From assembly GCA_963575745.1 (NCBI GenBank), contig CAUYUJ010000670.1:453666-517665 (forward strand): 64,000 bases of DNA, read 5' to 3'. A model generated the notes under the pieces. The model was given only the letters and a program-made list of their open reading frames with translations, was not told where the DNA came from and ran no database searches. This document shows positions 1 to 10,359 of the stretch, piece by piece (the stretch's first letter is position 1; each line of letters begins with the position of its first letter). The translations under genes were made by a program, and so were the position numbers. This DNA is from Prorocentrum cordatum (taxonomy: Eukaryota; Sar; Dinophyceae; Prorocentrales; Prorocentraceae).

Positions 1-1600
1 GGAGAAACAGGGGGAGGAGGAGGGGGACAGGGAGGAGAGCGGAGGCGAGAGTGAGGAGGAGGAGGGGGACATGTATGTGCGGCGTCGCAGGCGGTGACTC
101 CCGAGCTCATGTCCACCGTGTTCAAGGCGAGCCAGCCCTGACAGTGAGCTTGTTCTTTCGTGCCGCACTGTCAGCGAAGGCGTTCCAGCATCGCGAATCC
201 CGCTGGTAATGAGTAGGATGCAGCCGAATGACGCCCCCCAAGATGAAATTCTTCATGCTTCGCGTATCCCCACCAGTGTCGCCCTTGTGACGGCGGCTTT
301 TGACCCCCCTTGCACATGGGCGTGGTGACAGTTCGGTCAGCCTTGTCGGCAGTGGCAGACAAGGACGTCGGTCAGGCACCTTTCTGGCGCTCGTGTGTGA
401 CGTCGGCTGCAGTCACAGGAATGCCTTTGATATGCGCAAGCCGCACACCGCCTTGGTACCAGGGCCATCGCGGGCGCTTTCCAGGCTTTGGCCCGAACCC
501 CCCTCGGCGGCGTACAGATTGGCCGACGTTCCAAGTGAGTGAGTGGTCTTGGCACTTTTCGCCTGGCAGTCTGGCTCCACCAGCGGGTCCGGTTTTTTTG
601 TTCCCCCCCTCTCGCTGGCACACGTTCAGCGGCCGGCTTCCCTATTTGCTTCCATCGCTGGCAGATGTTCAGCGTTAATTTTCTCTGGTGCTGGCACACG
701 CTCAGCGTCTTCTTGGCCGGCACGGTGCTGCGCCGTTAATTATTTGCTTCCCGCGCGCTGTGTCCCAGCCTCGTTCTTACCGCCCTCTGGACTTTCCCTT
801 GCGGGCCGCGAATCAAAAAGTATCCCCACCAGTCCGTGGACCCCGTCTGGCTCAAGCCGCTCTGGCCCAAGCTGCGAGCCGTCAGGAGGCCTCTGCCCGT
901 TCCCTTCCCTTCACTTGTCTCGTTTTTCCCTTCCACATTTCCGTGATGAGCGCGTTTTTTTTGGCGGGGCCTGGTCAGAGTGGCAGGACCCACGAGGTTA
1001 GCACAGTCAAGGTTGGCGCAGTCAGCACGGTCCCCCACACGACACTCAGCGAGGTGGGCACAGCCAGGACTGGCATAGTCAGCAGGGCCGCGAATTCGAC
1101 TACGCCATCACAGTCTGGGCAGCCCGCCGCGCGAGACAGGGCGCGGCTCGTCAGCGAGCAGAACAATATACTTTTCTGTTTGGACCAAGATGTGACGCTT
1201 CGGCGGCCCCGCCCGCAAACGACCCTACCACAAAGTGCGAGCCCGATGTCGTCGCTTTTATGTGTCAGCATGGTTTTGGGATGCATGCGTCGTGCTTCGC
1301 TGAGCATGGTTTTGAGCGCATGGTTGAGGCACGCCTTCTGAGTAATCGACGATTGCGCGACATCGGCTTACGACCTGATCATGGCATACGCATTGCTACA
1401 GCACTGGGCCAGCAGGCTGCAACTGCAGGGATCTGCGTCGACACTCTCCTGAAACCGCCTGGTTTGCGCGGCTGCCCAACATGGCTGCCCAGCGGCATGA
1501 CCGCGACGCAGGCCCGGCGCACCGACGGGTGGACTGGCGCCACGCCTACGCAGGGCGTTTCGCCTCAGACTGACTTTTCTCCCCCCTCCCTGCCCATGAT
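1..1600. other. GC-rich region, no recognised gene
   Basis: Open frames occur on both strands but none shows a recognisable domain or a clear coding advantage over its antisense. Bases 590-740 hold short related phrases around GCTGGCACACG and GTTCAGCG, and 990-1100 holds repeats of a GGTTGGCRCAGTCAGC-like phrase that recurs at 4650-4755. The phrase TATCCCCACC occurs at about 265 and, preceded by an A run, near 815; related copies lie near 5665 and 6152. I read this as decayed repeat sequence. Confidence 0.5.
846..871 (+). other. Possible spliced-leader (DinoSL) relic, tandem
   Basis: Two adjacent 15-nt phrases, each built on TGGCYCAAG, align with the tandem spliced-leader relic found in recycled dinoflagellate cDNAs. 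Against the double-leader pattern I count 21 of 26 matches, and all five differences are transitions. The match is by eye and the background is GC-rich, so coincidence cannot be excluded. Confidence 0.3.
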
Positions 1601-1609
1601 TCCTCGAGA

Positions 1610-2510
1610 TGCGACGGTTAGTCGCCTCCACCGCGACATGGGTCGCCCCTGCCAGGAAGAGCTCGAAAATTGTCGCGAATTGCAGGGGGAGGAGCAGGGG
1701 GAAGTCAGGGAGGACCTTTCCGACCGCCCAACACAACCCGCTGGCAACGCGACCTCTCGGCGCGCCCAACCGCCTCGGATTCCAACGGGCACTGCGACGG
1801 TCAGTCGCCGCCACCGGGAAGAATGCGATGATAGTCGCGAGTCGCAGGGCGAGGGCAGTTAGAAGACAAAGAGGACTTTGCCGACCGCCCAACACAAACC
1901 GCTGGCAACACGACCCCTGGGAACACCCAGCCGCCTCGGATTCCAACAGACGTTGCGATGGCGTCTCACCTAAACCGGGAATTTTGCGAAATCGGTTGCG
2001 AGCCGCGGCGGAAAGGGGCAGGGGGAAGACAGAGATGACCTTGCCGACCGTCCAACGCAACCCACTGGCAACACGACCTCTGGGAACACCCAGCCGCCTC
2101 GGATTCCAACGGCCTCTGCGACGGTCAGTCGGTTCCACTGGGGAGAGCGCGAAGGCAGCCGCGAGTCGCAGGGTGAGAGGCGGGGAGAAGACGGAGAGGA
2201 CTTTGCTGACCGCCCAACACAACCCGCTGGCAACGCGACCCCTGGGAACACCCAGCCGCCTCGGATCCCAAGGGGTTCTGCGATGGTTAGCCACCTAAAC
2301 CGGGAATATTGCGAAATCGGTTGCGAGCCGCAGGAGAAGGGGCAGGGAGAAGACAGAGAGGACCTTGCCGACCGTCCAACACAACCCACTGGCGACACGA
2401 CCCCTGGGAACACCCAGCCGCTTCGGATCCCAACAGATTTTGCGACGGCCAGTCGTCCCCACTGGGACGAGTGCGAATATAGTCGCGATTCGCAGGAGGC
2501 AGGGGGGCCC
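1610..2510 (+). repeat. 162-bp in-frame tandem repeat (coding minisatellite)
   Basis: The phrase CCGACCGYCCAACACAACCC recurs at 1720, 1881, 2044, 2206 and 2368, a period of 161-163 bp. 162 bp is 54 codons, and the plus-strand units encode a similar Asp/Glu, Pro/Thr and Arg/Ser-rich peptide containing DRPTQP, TQPPRIPT and SRESQG. Unit 1 ends at an in-frame TAG (1860-1862), and a one-base difference near 2005-2030 shifts the frame between units, so the array no longer encodes one continuous protein. It runs directly into the acidic coding-like stretch at 2511. Confidence 0.75.
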
Positions 2511-3627
2511 ACCGCTGGGGAGGAGACCATCGAGGGACCGGGGGAGGAGCCCCTGGAGGAGAAGTGCGAGGACGAGGAGAGCGAGAGCACCCCGGAGGAC
2601 GACCTGGGTTTTTCGGTGGAAAGAGACAACGGCATCTTGGAAGACGGGGCCGCAGCCCGGCGAATGGTGAACAGCGGGCGATTCGTTGTTCCCCGCCCCT
2701 CCCCCCCCGCGTCCACGAAGGGCCCCCGCGCCCGAGCGCGCCTCCAGTCCGCTGCAGGCCCCGCCCGCTGCAAACGCGGACGCGCCGCCTCGGCGGGCGG
2801 GCTCTGCCCGCGAGATCACCCCTGCATTGGCGTCGCCTTCGACGGACCGTGCGGAGCCACGGGGCGACGGGGGCCCCCTGCCGTCGCCCGCCGCTGACTC
2901 CTCCAGCCGATGGCGACTTAGTGTCCGGACTGCGCTGGCCCAGCCGAAGACCGCGTTGACCCCGGCGATCACCGCTGCCACCACTACGACGGCGAGCGCT
3001 GACTCGTCCCCGCGCGTGCCGCCTGCCCGTGGAGACGGGGCGGGCCTGGACGCATCGCTTACTGTGGCCTCGCCCCCCGATGCGAGCGGGCCACGTGCGA
3101 GCGCAGAGCTGGGCGCGGGCCAAGCAGCGGAGCAGTCGCTGGACGAGTCTGCCTCGGAGGCTGGGGCGCTCGCGGACGACCCGCCGGCCTTCGCGGAGCG
3201 GGTCGAGGCGCGGCAAAGGCCGGGGGGGGCGCGCCAGCGGCGTGACTTCCGTCGCACCGGCAAGGCGATGGGGGGCCCTGGCGCCTACGATCCCGCGCGC
3301 CACGAGCCTGACGTCCTCCGCCGGCTCCCAGCGCTCACGGGGGAACGCCCAGACTGCGACGACTATTTCGAATTGGCCCTCGCCACGATGAGCCGCCGTT
3401 CGCTAATGGGGCGCGTTCGGGGCGTCATTCGCTCGTCCCCGGATAGCCTTGCACGGTGGGAGCGGCGCGCTATCGACTCTAAGAAGCTCGGCAAAGGCAG
3501 AGCCCAGCCCTACAGTGCACGCGTGCACGTCATCGTCGTTGTCATGCGCGCTGGCGCCGGGCACGAGAGGACGTCGGTCTACGGCCCCGTGGGCATGGCA
3601 GCGCCATGGGGCTTCCACCTACGCTGA
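2511..3627 (+). CDS. Unassigned coding-like region downstream of the 162-bp repeat
   Basis: I do not recognise this product. From 2511 to about 2690 the frame of the last repeat unit continues as an acidic Glu/Asp-rich stretch (EGPGEEP, ESTPEDD). Near the C-run at 2700-2710 the better frame changes by one base. From there a Pro/Ala/Arg-rich linker leads to a more protein-like end (RPDCDDYFELALATMSRRSL, then basic) and a stop at 3625-3627. Third positions are GC-rich and acidic and basic residues are mixed normally in the last 120 codons, which argues for former coding. The start is not defined; the repeat may be the N-terminal half of the same gene. No domain seen. Confidence 0.35.
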
Positions 3628-3641
3628 CCCGCTCCGCTTTA

Positions 3642-4045
3642 GGCCTGGGGTGCCTACCGCGGCCCTGGGGGCCAGCCCGGCGCGCTGCCCTTCCCGCGCC
3701 GGGAAGTCTTTCGCCGCCCTGTGGCTGCGCCTTTTTGCGCCGGGCTTTCGCGCGCGGGTGGCGCGTGCAATTGGGCATGGGCTAAGTGTGCCTGGAGTTC
3801 CTCAAGGGTTCAGCGATCACTTGCCATCCCCCCCCCTCGGCGCCTGGCGCGCGACCGTCTCGTCGCTGTCCCCCGGGAAAGGTGGTTTGATTATTTCCAC
3901 TCTAGGCCTGGCGTGCCTACCGCAGCCCTGGGGGCCAGCCTGGGGCTGCCCCCCCCGAGCCGGGAAGTCCTCGCCGCCTTGCGGCCGCGCCCTCTTCCAC
4001 CAGGCCTTTGGTTGCATGGATGGTACGTGCAACTGGTTATGGGGA
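3642..4045. repeat. 262-bp direct duplication (two units)
   Basis: AGGCCTGGGGTGCCTACCGC at 3642 and AGGCCTGGCGTGCCTACCGC at 3904 each open a ~140-bp block of similar sequence (CCCTGGGGGCCAGCC, then CCGGGAAGTC, then TGCAAYTGG). The units differ by substitutions and small indels. Confidence 0.6.
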
Positions 4046-6240
4046 GTGGCGCGCGCCATGGGGTCAACGGCCCGCCGTGGCAGGCTGTCTCCACCTACCC
4101 TTCCTGTTTTTCTTTTAAAGCTGCGTTGGTTAGTCGCTTTTCTCCCCCCGCGGCCCTCGCATCCGCTTGCCAGCGCCGCGGAGGCAGGCAGCTCGGCGAC
4201 GAGTGCAAGCGGGGCGACCAGCGCTGCGCTGACGAGCACATTAAGGCCCAACGCCATTGGCCCATGCAAAAAGGGGCTGGGCAGCGCGTCGCCGACCAGC
4301 ACCGCCAAGACAAACGGCGCGGCGACGAGCAACAATGAGACTAGTATCGCGACGTTGATGATCACCACGGGCTCCAGCACAACGGAGTCGCGGGGCGCGT
4401 CGCTGACCAGCGCCACCGCGACAAGCAGCACGGCAACGATCACCAGGGAGTCGCGCAGCACGGCGTTGCTGAGCACACCGGGGTCCAGTTGCGCGGGCCC
4501 CAGCTCAACGGGGTCGAGCAGCACGTCGCGAGCCAGTGCCACTGGGACAAGCAGCGCGGCAACGTGGCCTGGCACTCACCTCAGCTACCTAGGGCGCTCT
4601 GGCGCACAGGGCACATAGTCGATAAAAGCGTGCCGTTTTTCACGGGAGCTGAATTGGCGCAGCGAGGGTTGGCGTAGCCATGGTTGGCACAGTCATGGTT
4701 GGCATAGGCAGCGCGGTCGGAAATGGCACGGCCAAGTTTGCCATAGTCAGCAACACTTGCTCGAGTAAATGTTCTACCGTTATCTTCCTTTCCTCTCGCG
4801 CCGGGTGCGCGGCGCGAGCTTTCCTCCCCCCCCTCCTGCATCCTGACGCTGCAGCGGTTAGCTGGCACAGTGGGGTGCCTACCGTGCCTGGCGTGCACTT
4901 CCCTCCTCTCTTTTGTCTCACCGGGGTTTGCCCCGCGCGGCTGGGGTTGCCGCCAATTCTGCTGTCTGATGGTGTTCTGACAGCCTGAATTGCATGCAGG
5001 GATCACTTTGGGGATGGGCGGTCATGTGCCCCCTGGCCTGCCCCTGGCTGGCGTCGGCCTCCACTGATGGCCGACAGGGGTTTCAGTGGGATCTCGCTAC
5101 GCTGCCGACCTCTACGGTGCAAGGCCTTCGGGTTCGGCATGCGTGGCTCTGTGCGCCCGTCGGCTGCTTTCTCCTGCAAGGACTCCGCTTTCGACAAGTG
5201 CCTTTGCTGTACAAACGAGAGTTTCTGCCGTTTGCAGTCCTATATGTGACGAGGTTGCCCCTCTTCACTCTTGCGCCGACACGATGTTTCGACATTTGTG
5301 TTCGTCCACTTCACAGATGTCATCTGGGGGTGTTTGTCGGTCTCGTTCGTCTTTGACGTTGCCGTCTGATTGACTCACACCGAGTGATCGACCTCTACGT
5401 GATTGTGGTCGCGCCGCCGCGCCATTTTGGCTGCGTCTACTCGCTGGTAGCCACCGGGATTTTCCGGTGCCACCGGGAATGGGTCTACCTTTTGTCGTCG
5501 CTCTTCTGAGCTGTCGCCCGTTTGCTGCGCCTGTCTTGCTTTTCCGCTGCCTAGTCGTGGCCCGGCCAGAGTTTGTCGTTTCGCTTGCCTTTCTTCTCCT
5601 GCTGCCTAGTCGCGGCCCGACTAGTGTTCGGACGGCTTTCGACCCGCCCCGCGAACCTGTTTACCAAAAAGCATTCCCACCCGCTGCTCTCATGTTCCTG
5701 GCCCCTGGACCCCAGACGCTGCCACAGCCTGGCCGTGTTCGCAGCTGCCGCCTTGCAGTGGTGGGATGCGCCTCCACGTGGGTTGCTCATGAATGGTTTA
5801 GTTTTTTTGCTCAACCACCTGAGGTTGCCACTGTTGGCGTGCGACACAGGTACGCTGGGCTGCTTGCTCAGCCCCACTCTATGCCGTGCTTTGCTCGGAT
5901 GGTTCGTTTACTTACGGCGCCTGTCGCGACAAAGTACAATTCGTTTGCCTTCCCGGTGGTCTCGCCCATGGGATGGTTGCGCGTCAGCCGCCTGGCACAC
6001 CTGGCACCTCTTGCAGCTCTGCCTTCAGTCCCCGGCGTCGCCCCTCGGCGGCAGTTTTGGCAGCCGTTAGTTCGCGCGCCTGGGTAGTTACGTTTGGCTC
6101 GTACCCCTGGCTGACTGCGGACGCCGCGTGCGCTTCCGCTTGCGGCCGCGACGAAAAAATATCCCCACCCCATGCAGAAACCGTGTCCATGAGAGTTGAC
6201 GGGGAAAGGGACGAAGAGACACATTTAAGGAACCAAAACG
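4046..6240. other. Unassigned GC-rich region with decayed short repeats
   Basis: Bases 4190-4570 are a degenerate Ser/Thr/Ala-coding tandem (GCGTCGCTGACCAGCGCC-like); its antisense frame is artificially hydrophobic and I do not call either. Bases 4640-4760 repeat a TTGGCACAGTCATGG-like phrase also seen at 990-1100. GCTGCCTAGTCGYGGCCCG occurs twice (about 5546 and 5601). Bases 5421-5432 match a spliced-leader segment (separate entry). No protein domain found. Confidence 0.45.
5421..5432 (+). other. 12-base match to the DinoSL core
   Basis: GCCATTTTGGCT is identical to the internal 12 bases of the dinoflagellate spliced leader and is preceded by CCGC, close to the leader's 5' CCGTA. The last bases (CAAG in the leader) are not conserved. 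Confidence 0.25.
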
Positions 6241-6321
6241 AGCAACCAGGGTGAACCGAGAGCTCTGGGATTAAGGGGGTGGCCTTGGGAGGCCTCTTCG
6301 GGCCATCCCTGGGCGCCGCGT

Positions 6322-6510
6322 GTGGGCGAGGGGAAGAGGAAGAGGAGGAGGAGGAGGAGGAGGAGGAGGAGGAGGGGGAGGACGAGGACGAGGACGACGA
6401 CGAGGACGAGGACGAGGTGGACGAGGAGGACGAGGAGGACGAGGACGCGGATGTGGATGAGGACGAGGAGGACGAGGATTAGGATGATGACGACGCGGAC
6501 GAGGACTAAT
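6322..6510. repeat. GAG/GAC microsatellite
   Basis: A purine-rich run of GAGGAG changing to GACGAGGAC. Read on plus it gives only poly-Glu then Asp/Glu; the open frame is a by-product of the repeat. Confidence 0.85.
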
Positions 6511-6529
6511 GAAACCATCTAGAGGTATT

Positions 6530-7335
6530 CTTGCGGTTGCTGCTGTGGTTGGTGCTCTCTGGGAATTTTGTGGGCATTCTTGGAACCCCCTTGGTAACCC
6601 TGGAAGGCTTCTTGGGATCATCTGGGAGGCTATCGATTACAGCACGGGGGGTCCCAACTCAGCTCCCCCCTCAGGAGCCCGTTAACCGCTTCTTGGGGCT
6701 CTCTTGGAGCGCTCTTGGGCGTTGTTGGAGCGGTCTTGGGGCCGTTCGGAGCATACTGGGAGCAATATTCCAGGTCATCATTGGGCTCTCTGAGGCCGCT
6801 GGGGGGCCTCTTTGGGGCCCTCTAGGGACCCTCTTGGGATCCTCTTGGAGCCCTTTTGGCGTTTTCTTGAGGCCCTCTTGGGAACGATGGACGGCCTCTT
6901 GGGGCCGTCTTAGAGACCATCGATCCAAGGAGGGGGGGTCCTCGATTTGCCCCCCCTCCCCCTCCGAGGCCATCAAACTCGCCTCTTGGGGCGCTCTTGG
7001 GGCGATCCTGGGTGCTCTTGGGGCCGTCTTGGGAGCCTCCTGGGCCCCTCTTGGAGCTTTCGTGTGCCACCTTGGGGCTATGTTGAGGCCTCAAAAACGC
7101 ATCGGAAGCGAACAGGCGAGAAGGCAACCATAATTGATTTCCCTCGGGTGTTTGAAGGATTTGGGCTTCTCGGGGGGGCCGAACGAGCCCCAAAAGCACT
7201 TGGATCCGTCTTGTGGCCCTCTTGGGGACTCCTGAAGGCACGTCGGAAGCTGTCTTGAACCATGTTTGGCTATCTTGAGCGATCTTGGAGGCCATGTTTG
7301 GGCTCTCTGTCTGCGACCCTTTTGGAGCCATCTCG
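6530..7335. repeat. Degenerate CTCTTGGGGCC-type minisatellite
   Basis: Dozens of variants of CTCTTGGGGCC, CTTGGGAGC and GCCCTCTTGG at irregular 15-35-bp spacing. The same phrase family recurs at 11800-12420, 23690-24075 and briefly at 29990-30095. All frames stay partly open because of composition; none looks like a protein. Confidence 0.7.
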
Positions 7336-7855
7336 GGCGCTCCAACTGCCCGCGACCCCCCCCCCGTCCAGGTCCAGGGGGTGGGGGTAGGGGGAGGGGC
7401 AAACCCTCCCCGAAATGGATGAGGGGGTTTTGGAATGTGACAGAAAGACATCGTTAGACCGCCTGCGCCCAAAGGGCTGGTGGGATTACCTCCGATGGTG
7501 CGGGGACTAGTTCGGCCACTGCTGCCTGGGAGCTGGTCAAGCTTGCAGTAGCTTCTTGCCCTTGGCTCACACCCAGGGTAAATTTCGATATATGATCCGA
7601 TGTTTAAATTGATGTTCGCCCTTTCGATACAAGTCGATTCCGATATTCTGATGATCCATTGCGGCCCGATGTTTGCATGACGTTGGTGCGCATCTTGGCG
7701 CGACCGACTCGATTCGATCTCGGTTCGGTGTCATTGCAGCCCAGCTCGAGGCATATTCCGATTCGATCCGTTCACCCGAAATGATGTTGATTGGTCTTGC
7801 CCACCTCCCAGAGCCTTCGAAGAACTTCCGCGACCCTAGTAGTCAATATTGTCAG
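7336..7855. other. Unassigned stretch, partly AT-richer
   Basis: I see no gene. Bases 7570-7790 are AT-richer, with repeated CGATTC, CCGATRT and GATGTT phrases, unlike the flanking GC-rich repeats. Confidence 0.4.
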
Positions 7856-7856
7856 T

Positions 7857-8135
7857 TTCTTCCTCCTCCTCCTCCTCCTATCCCCTATCCCTCCTCTCCA
7901 TCTTCATCCCCCTCCCTCTCTCTCCCTGTCCTCCCCATCCCCCTCCTCTCCTTCCCTCCTACTCCTTCCTCCTTCCTCCTCCCACTCACTCTTCATTATT
8001 ATCCTCCTCCTCCTCCTCCTCCTCCTCCTCCTTCTCCTCTTTATCGGTATAACAGTAGTGTCCTCCTTATTATCCTCTTCGTTCTCTCCCTCGTTTCTCC
8101 TCCGCCCGTCCCCTGCGCGCCCGCTCCGCTTTCCG
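7857..8135. repeat. Pyrimidine tract (CTC-rich)
   Basis: Almost pure C/T with (CTC)n at 8004-8035. It ends in GATTGCGGCAG (to 8145), which could act as a 3' splice site, so the tract may be the end of an intron. Confidence 0.7.
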
Positions 8136-8145
8136 ATTGCGGCAG

Positions 8146-8249
8146 GTCTGCTACGCATCCACCCAGGAGAGGCACGGCAACGTCGACGTCTGTTGGGGCG
8201 ATTCGAAGGACCACGATTTTCTTGACCTCGAAGATGAAAACAAAGACAC
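8146..8249 (+). CDS. Candidate small exon after a pyrimidine tract
   Basis: After GCGGCAG at 8139-8145 the frame starting GTC TGC TAC encodes 34 complete codons with a balanced, polar composition (ERHGNVDV, then CWGDSKDHDF, then acidic), ending at ACAC|GTGAAT, a possible donor. Without splicing the frame stops at TGA 8251-8253. No family recognised. A similar GNVD phrase occurs in the minus-strand coding-like stretch near 13700. Evidence is splice-site context and composition only. Confidence 0.28.
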
Positions 8250-9316
8250 GTGAATTAGGAGCCGTTCTTCCGACAGATTATGCGTATGCAGTTGTTTCTT
8301 CTTGTATGCAGGGTGGGGGCTCCTGGGGGGGTTAGGAATGTCCCTCCATTCTCCTCTCGCCTGTCCGTTCTCCTCCTTCCTCCATCTCCTCACCTCTCCT
8401 ACCCTGTCCTCCTTCCCTCTCCTTCCTCTCGCCTCCTCCTTCTCCTCCGTCCCTTCTCACTCCTCCTCCCCCTTCCCTCCTGGCGTCTCATCATCATTGC
8501 TCTTCTAACGGACTGGAGATCCGAACATCGCGGCGATGATGTTTGTCCTAGGGTAAGTCTCAGCCGTGAGATTGGAGCCATGGTCGCCAGAGGTGTTTGT
8601 GCGTTCCTCCTTATTTCCCCTCATCTATTATTATTTTCATCCTCTTCCCTCCGCCTCATCCTTTCTCCTCCCTTTGCCCTGCTTTGGGTGGGCATCCTGG
8701 GATTCCACACCGACACCTTGGCCAGATTGCTCAGAATCGCATGGATGAAGAAATTGCGGCCCCCCGCCCCGAAGCAGAAGCAAGAGCGGAAGCAAAGATT
8801 CACGGAATTCAGAAGTGTGTGGCGCACCTACGTTAGGCACATCTTTCTTTGCCGGCGTCCTCCGTGAGACGGTGATGTTGAGGCGGACCGTGACCGAGCG
8901 GCGTCTTTTTTGGCTGCGAGTGCGCCAAGAGAGGGTGAGGAGGTCACGTGCTCGTGGCCTCTTGCTGGACCACGTGCGTGAAGCTCCTGGCTGGATTCAC
9001 TTCAAGGTAAAGCCCGCAAGAATTCCAGGACGTCCTCAAACAATAATCACGGCTCAGGCCCTGACCCCGACAGCCTCGCGTACAGCGCATGGGCCCGAGC
9101 TTGCGCGAAGGCCCACAACGTGCTGTTTGGGTTGCACGAGCAGGCACTTCTCTGCGGGCCGTTGGATCCGTGTTTCGATACTGTTTATCGCACCCGATCG
9201 GCAGCTATGCCTGAGCCACGTTTGCAATAACACGGTCCCTCGTCTTTTCGCCCCCTCATCTCCCCCAGATCGGGGTGGCGCATCAACCCAGGGGTGGAGA
9301 CATCAACCCCAGGAGG
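8250..9316. other. Unassigned region with pyrimidine tracts and weak coding-like segments
   Basis: C/T-rich tracts lie at 8340-8490 and 8600-8690. A GTAAGT consensus donor occurs near 8553 and GTAAAG at 9006. Between them, 8690-8836 (plus) reads as a charged peptide (MDEEIAAPRPEAEARAEAKI) and 8875-9005 has a further short open stretch. These could be exons of one intron-rich plus-strand gene, but I cannot link them or name a product. Confidence 0.3.
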
Positions 9317-9485
9317 TACACCCTAGGCGATGCTTAAGAAAACTTGTGTTTTCGGCCAGAGTCTTGATTATTCTTAACTTTTCAATGTGAATCCTAAGAT
9401 TTCAATCGAATTTCTGGGTTTTTTCTCAGATTCTGAGACTCTGAGTTTCTTAACCCATGATTTCTTAAGCATTTCGCAGGGTGTA
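9317..9485 (+). mobile_element. 169-bp MITE, copy 1
   Basis: This non-autonomous element has ~23-bp imperfect terminal inverted repeats (CACCCTAGGCGATGCTTAAG at the left, reverse complement of CTTAAGCATTTCGCAGGGTG at the right) and is flanked by TA on both sides (9317-9318 and 9484-9485). Copies 2 (14573-14741) and 3 (22687-22855) have the same length and orientation. The TA flanks suggest a Tc1/mariner-type target duplication. No coding capacity. Confidence 0.85.
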
Positions 9486-9700
9486 CACCCCAAAGAGGGA
9501 CTTGCTCAGGGAGGGATTCATCGACCCTCAATCGCCCAATCATCGTCAGTTGGGGCCTGGTTGCCCCGCCCCGCCCAGAGACAGGCTGCTTCGTGATCAA
9601 CCTGTCGGCGATACATCGCCGATTCCCAGTCAATGTTCCCCGCCCCGTGAGCAGTCCTCGCGACCACCCGCGGCTGGCTTCGCCGTGGTCCTTCGTCGTC
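9486..9700. other. Short unassigned spacer
   Basis: Nothing recognised between the MITE and the GTC-rich repeat. Confidence 0.4.
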
Positions 9701-9769
9701 GTGGTCGTTTTTTTTTCAGTTTGCGGTCGCCGGCATGGCCGTGGCCGGTTCGCCGTCGGCGTCGTTGCT

Positions 9770-9965
9770 CGAGCGTCGCCGTTCGTCGTCGTGGTCGTCA
9801 TTCGTCGTCGTGGTCGTCATTGTGGTCGACATTATTCCATTCGCGTCGTCGTCGTGGTCGTCATTTTGGTCGTCATTCGTCGTCGTGGTCGTCATTCGTC
9901 GTCGTGGTCGTCATTCGTCGTCGTGGTCGTCATTCGTCGTCGTTGTGGTCGACATCATTCCATTC
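9770..9965. repeat. CGTCGTGGTCGTCATT minisatellite
   Basis: An 18-bp-type unit (TTCGTCGTCGTGGTCGTCA) is repeated about ten times with GTGGTCGACATTATTCC interruptions at about 9820 and 9950. Open in all frames; not coding. Confidence 0.8.
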
Positions 9966-10129
9966 GCCCTGTCCTTCCAGCCGCAGGACGGGGCCACCCA
10001 TCGCAGGCGCGCGCCCCTGGCACGCGGCCGGTGCGGGGGGCGGGGGGGGGGGAGAGGCGACGAGTGCCTCCTGGGGCCGACGTGGTCGCCTTCGCCGTTG
10101 TTCAGGAGGGAAAGAAACACACAGACACA

Positions 10130-10297
10130 ATTAATCGACCATCCCCAGGAAAATATGGGAAAATATGGGAAGTGGGGGGAAGACAAAAACCCAGAACATA
10201 TGGGAAAATATGGGGGGTATTTTTATTTGTGTGTATTTATTTGTGTGTCCCAGTTCCCCTTCAGTTGTCGTCGTCGGGCGGGGCGGGGAGAGCGGGG
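10130..10297. repeat. GGAAAATATGGG short repeats
   Basis: AAATATGGG appears at least four times between 10150 and 10215, followed by TTTATTTGTGTGT repeats. No gene. Confidence 0.6.
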
Positions 10298-10359
10298 GAC
10301 AAGCTAGGTGCGCTCGCGCCTCATCTGACATCCTATCCCTCCCTCTACTCCCTTCCCAT
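10298..10359 (+). repeat. Conserved dispersed ~60-bp motif, copy A
   Basis: It begins GACAAGCTAGGTGCGCTCGC, continues with ATCTGACATCCTA and ends CCCTTCCCAT. A minus-strand copy at 35171-35233 is nearly identical over its core, and a more diverged plus copy lies at 50912-50972 inside the intron of the FemAB-like gene. Function unknown. Confidence 0.7.

Noticed and set aside
1610-2510. CRISPR array
   Set aside because: Units are long tandem repeats without unique spacers, and the context is eukaryotic.
3817-4575. Minus-strand frame with strongly hydrophobic Val/Leu/Ala repeats, resembling a membrane protein
   Set aside because: It is the antisense of a degenerate Ser/Thr/Ala tandem repeat; hydrophobicity follows from the repeat.
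6279-6620. Acidic (Glu/Asp) and antisense Pro/Arg proteins
   Set aside because: Products of a GAG/GAC microsatellite.
7560-7800. Possible tRNA or small structured RNA in the AT-richer patch with GATTCGATTC phrases
   Set aside because: No cloverleaf with acceptor and T-arm pairing could be drawn.
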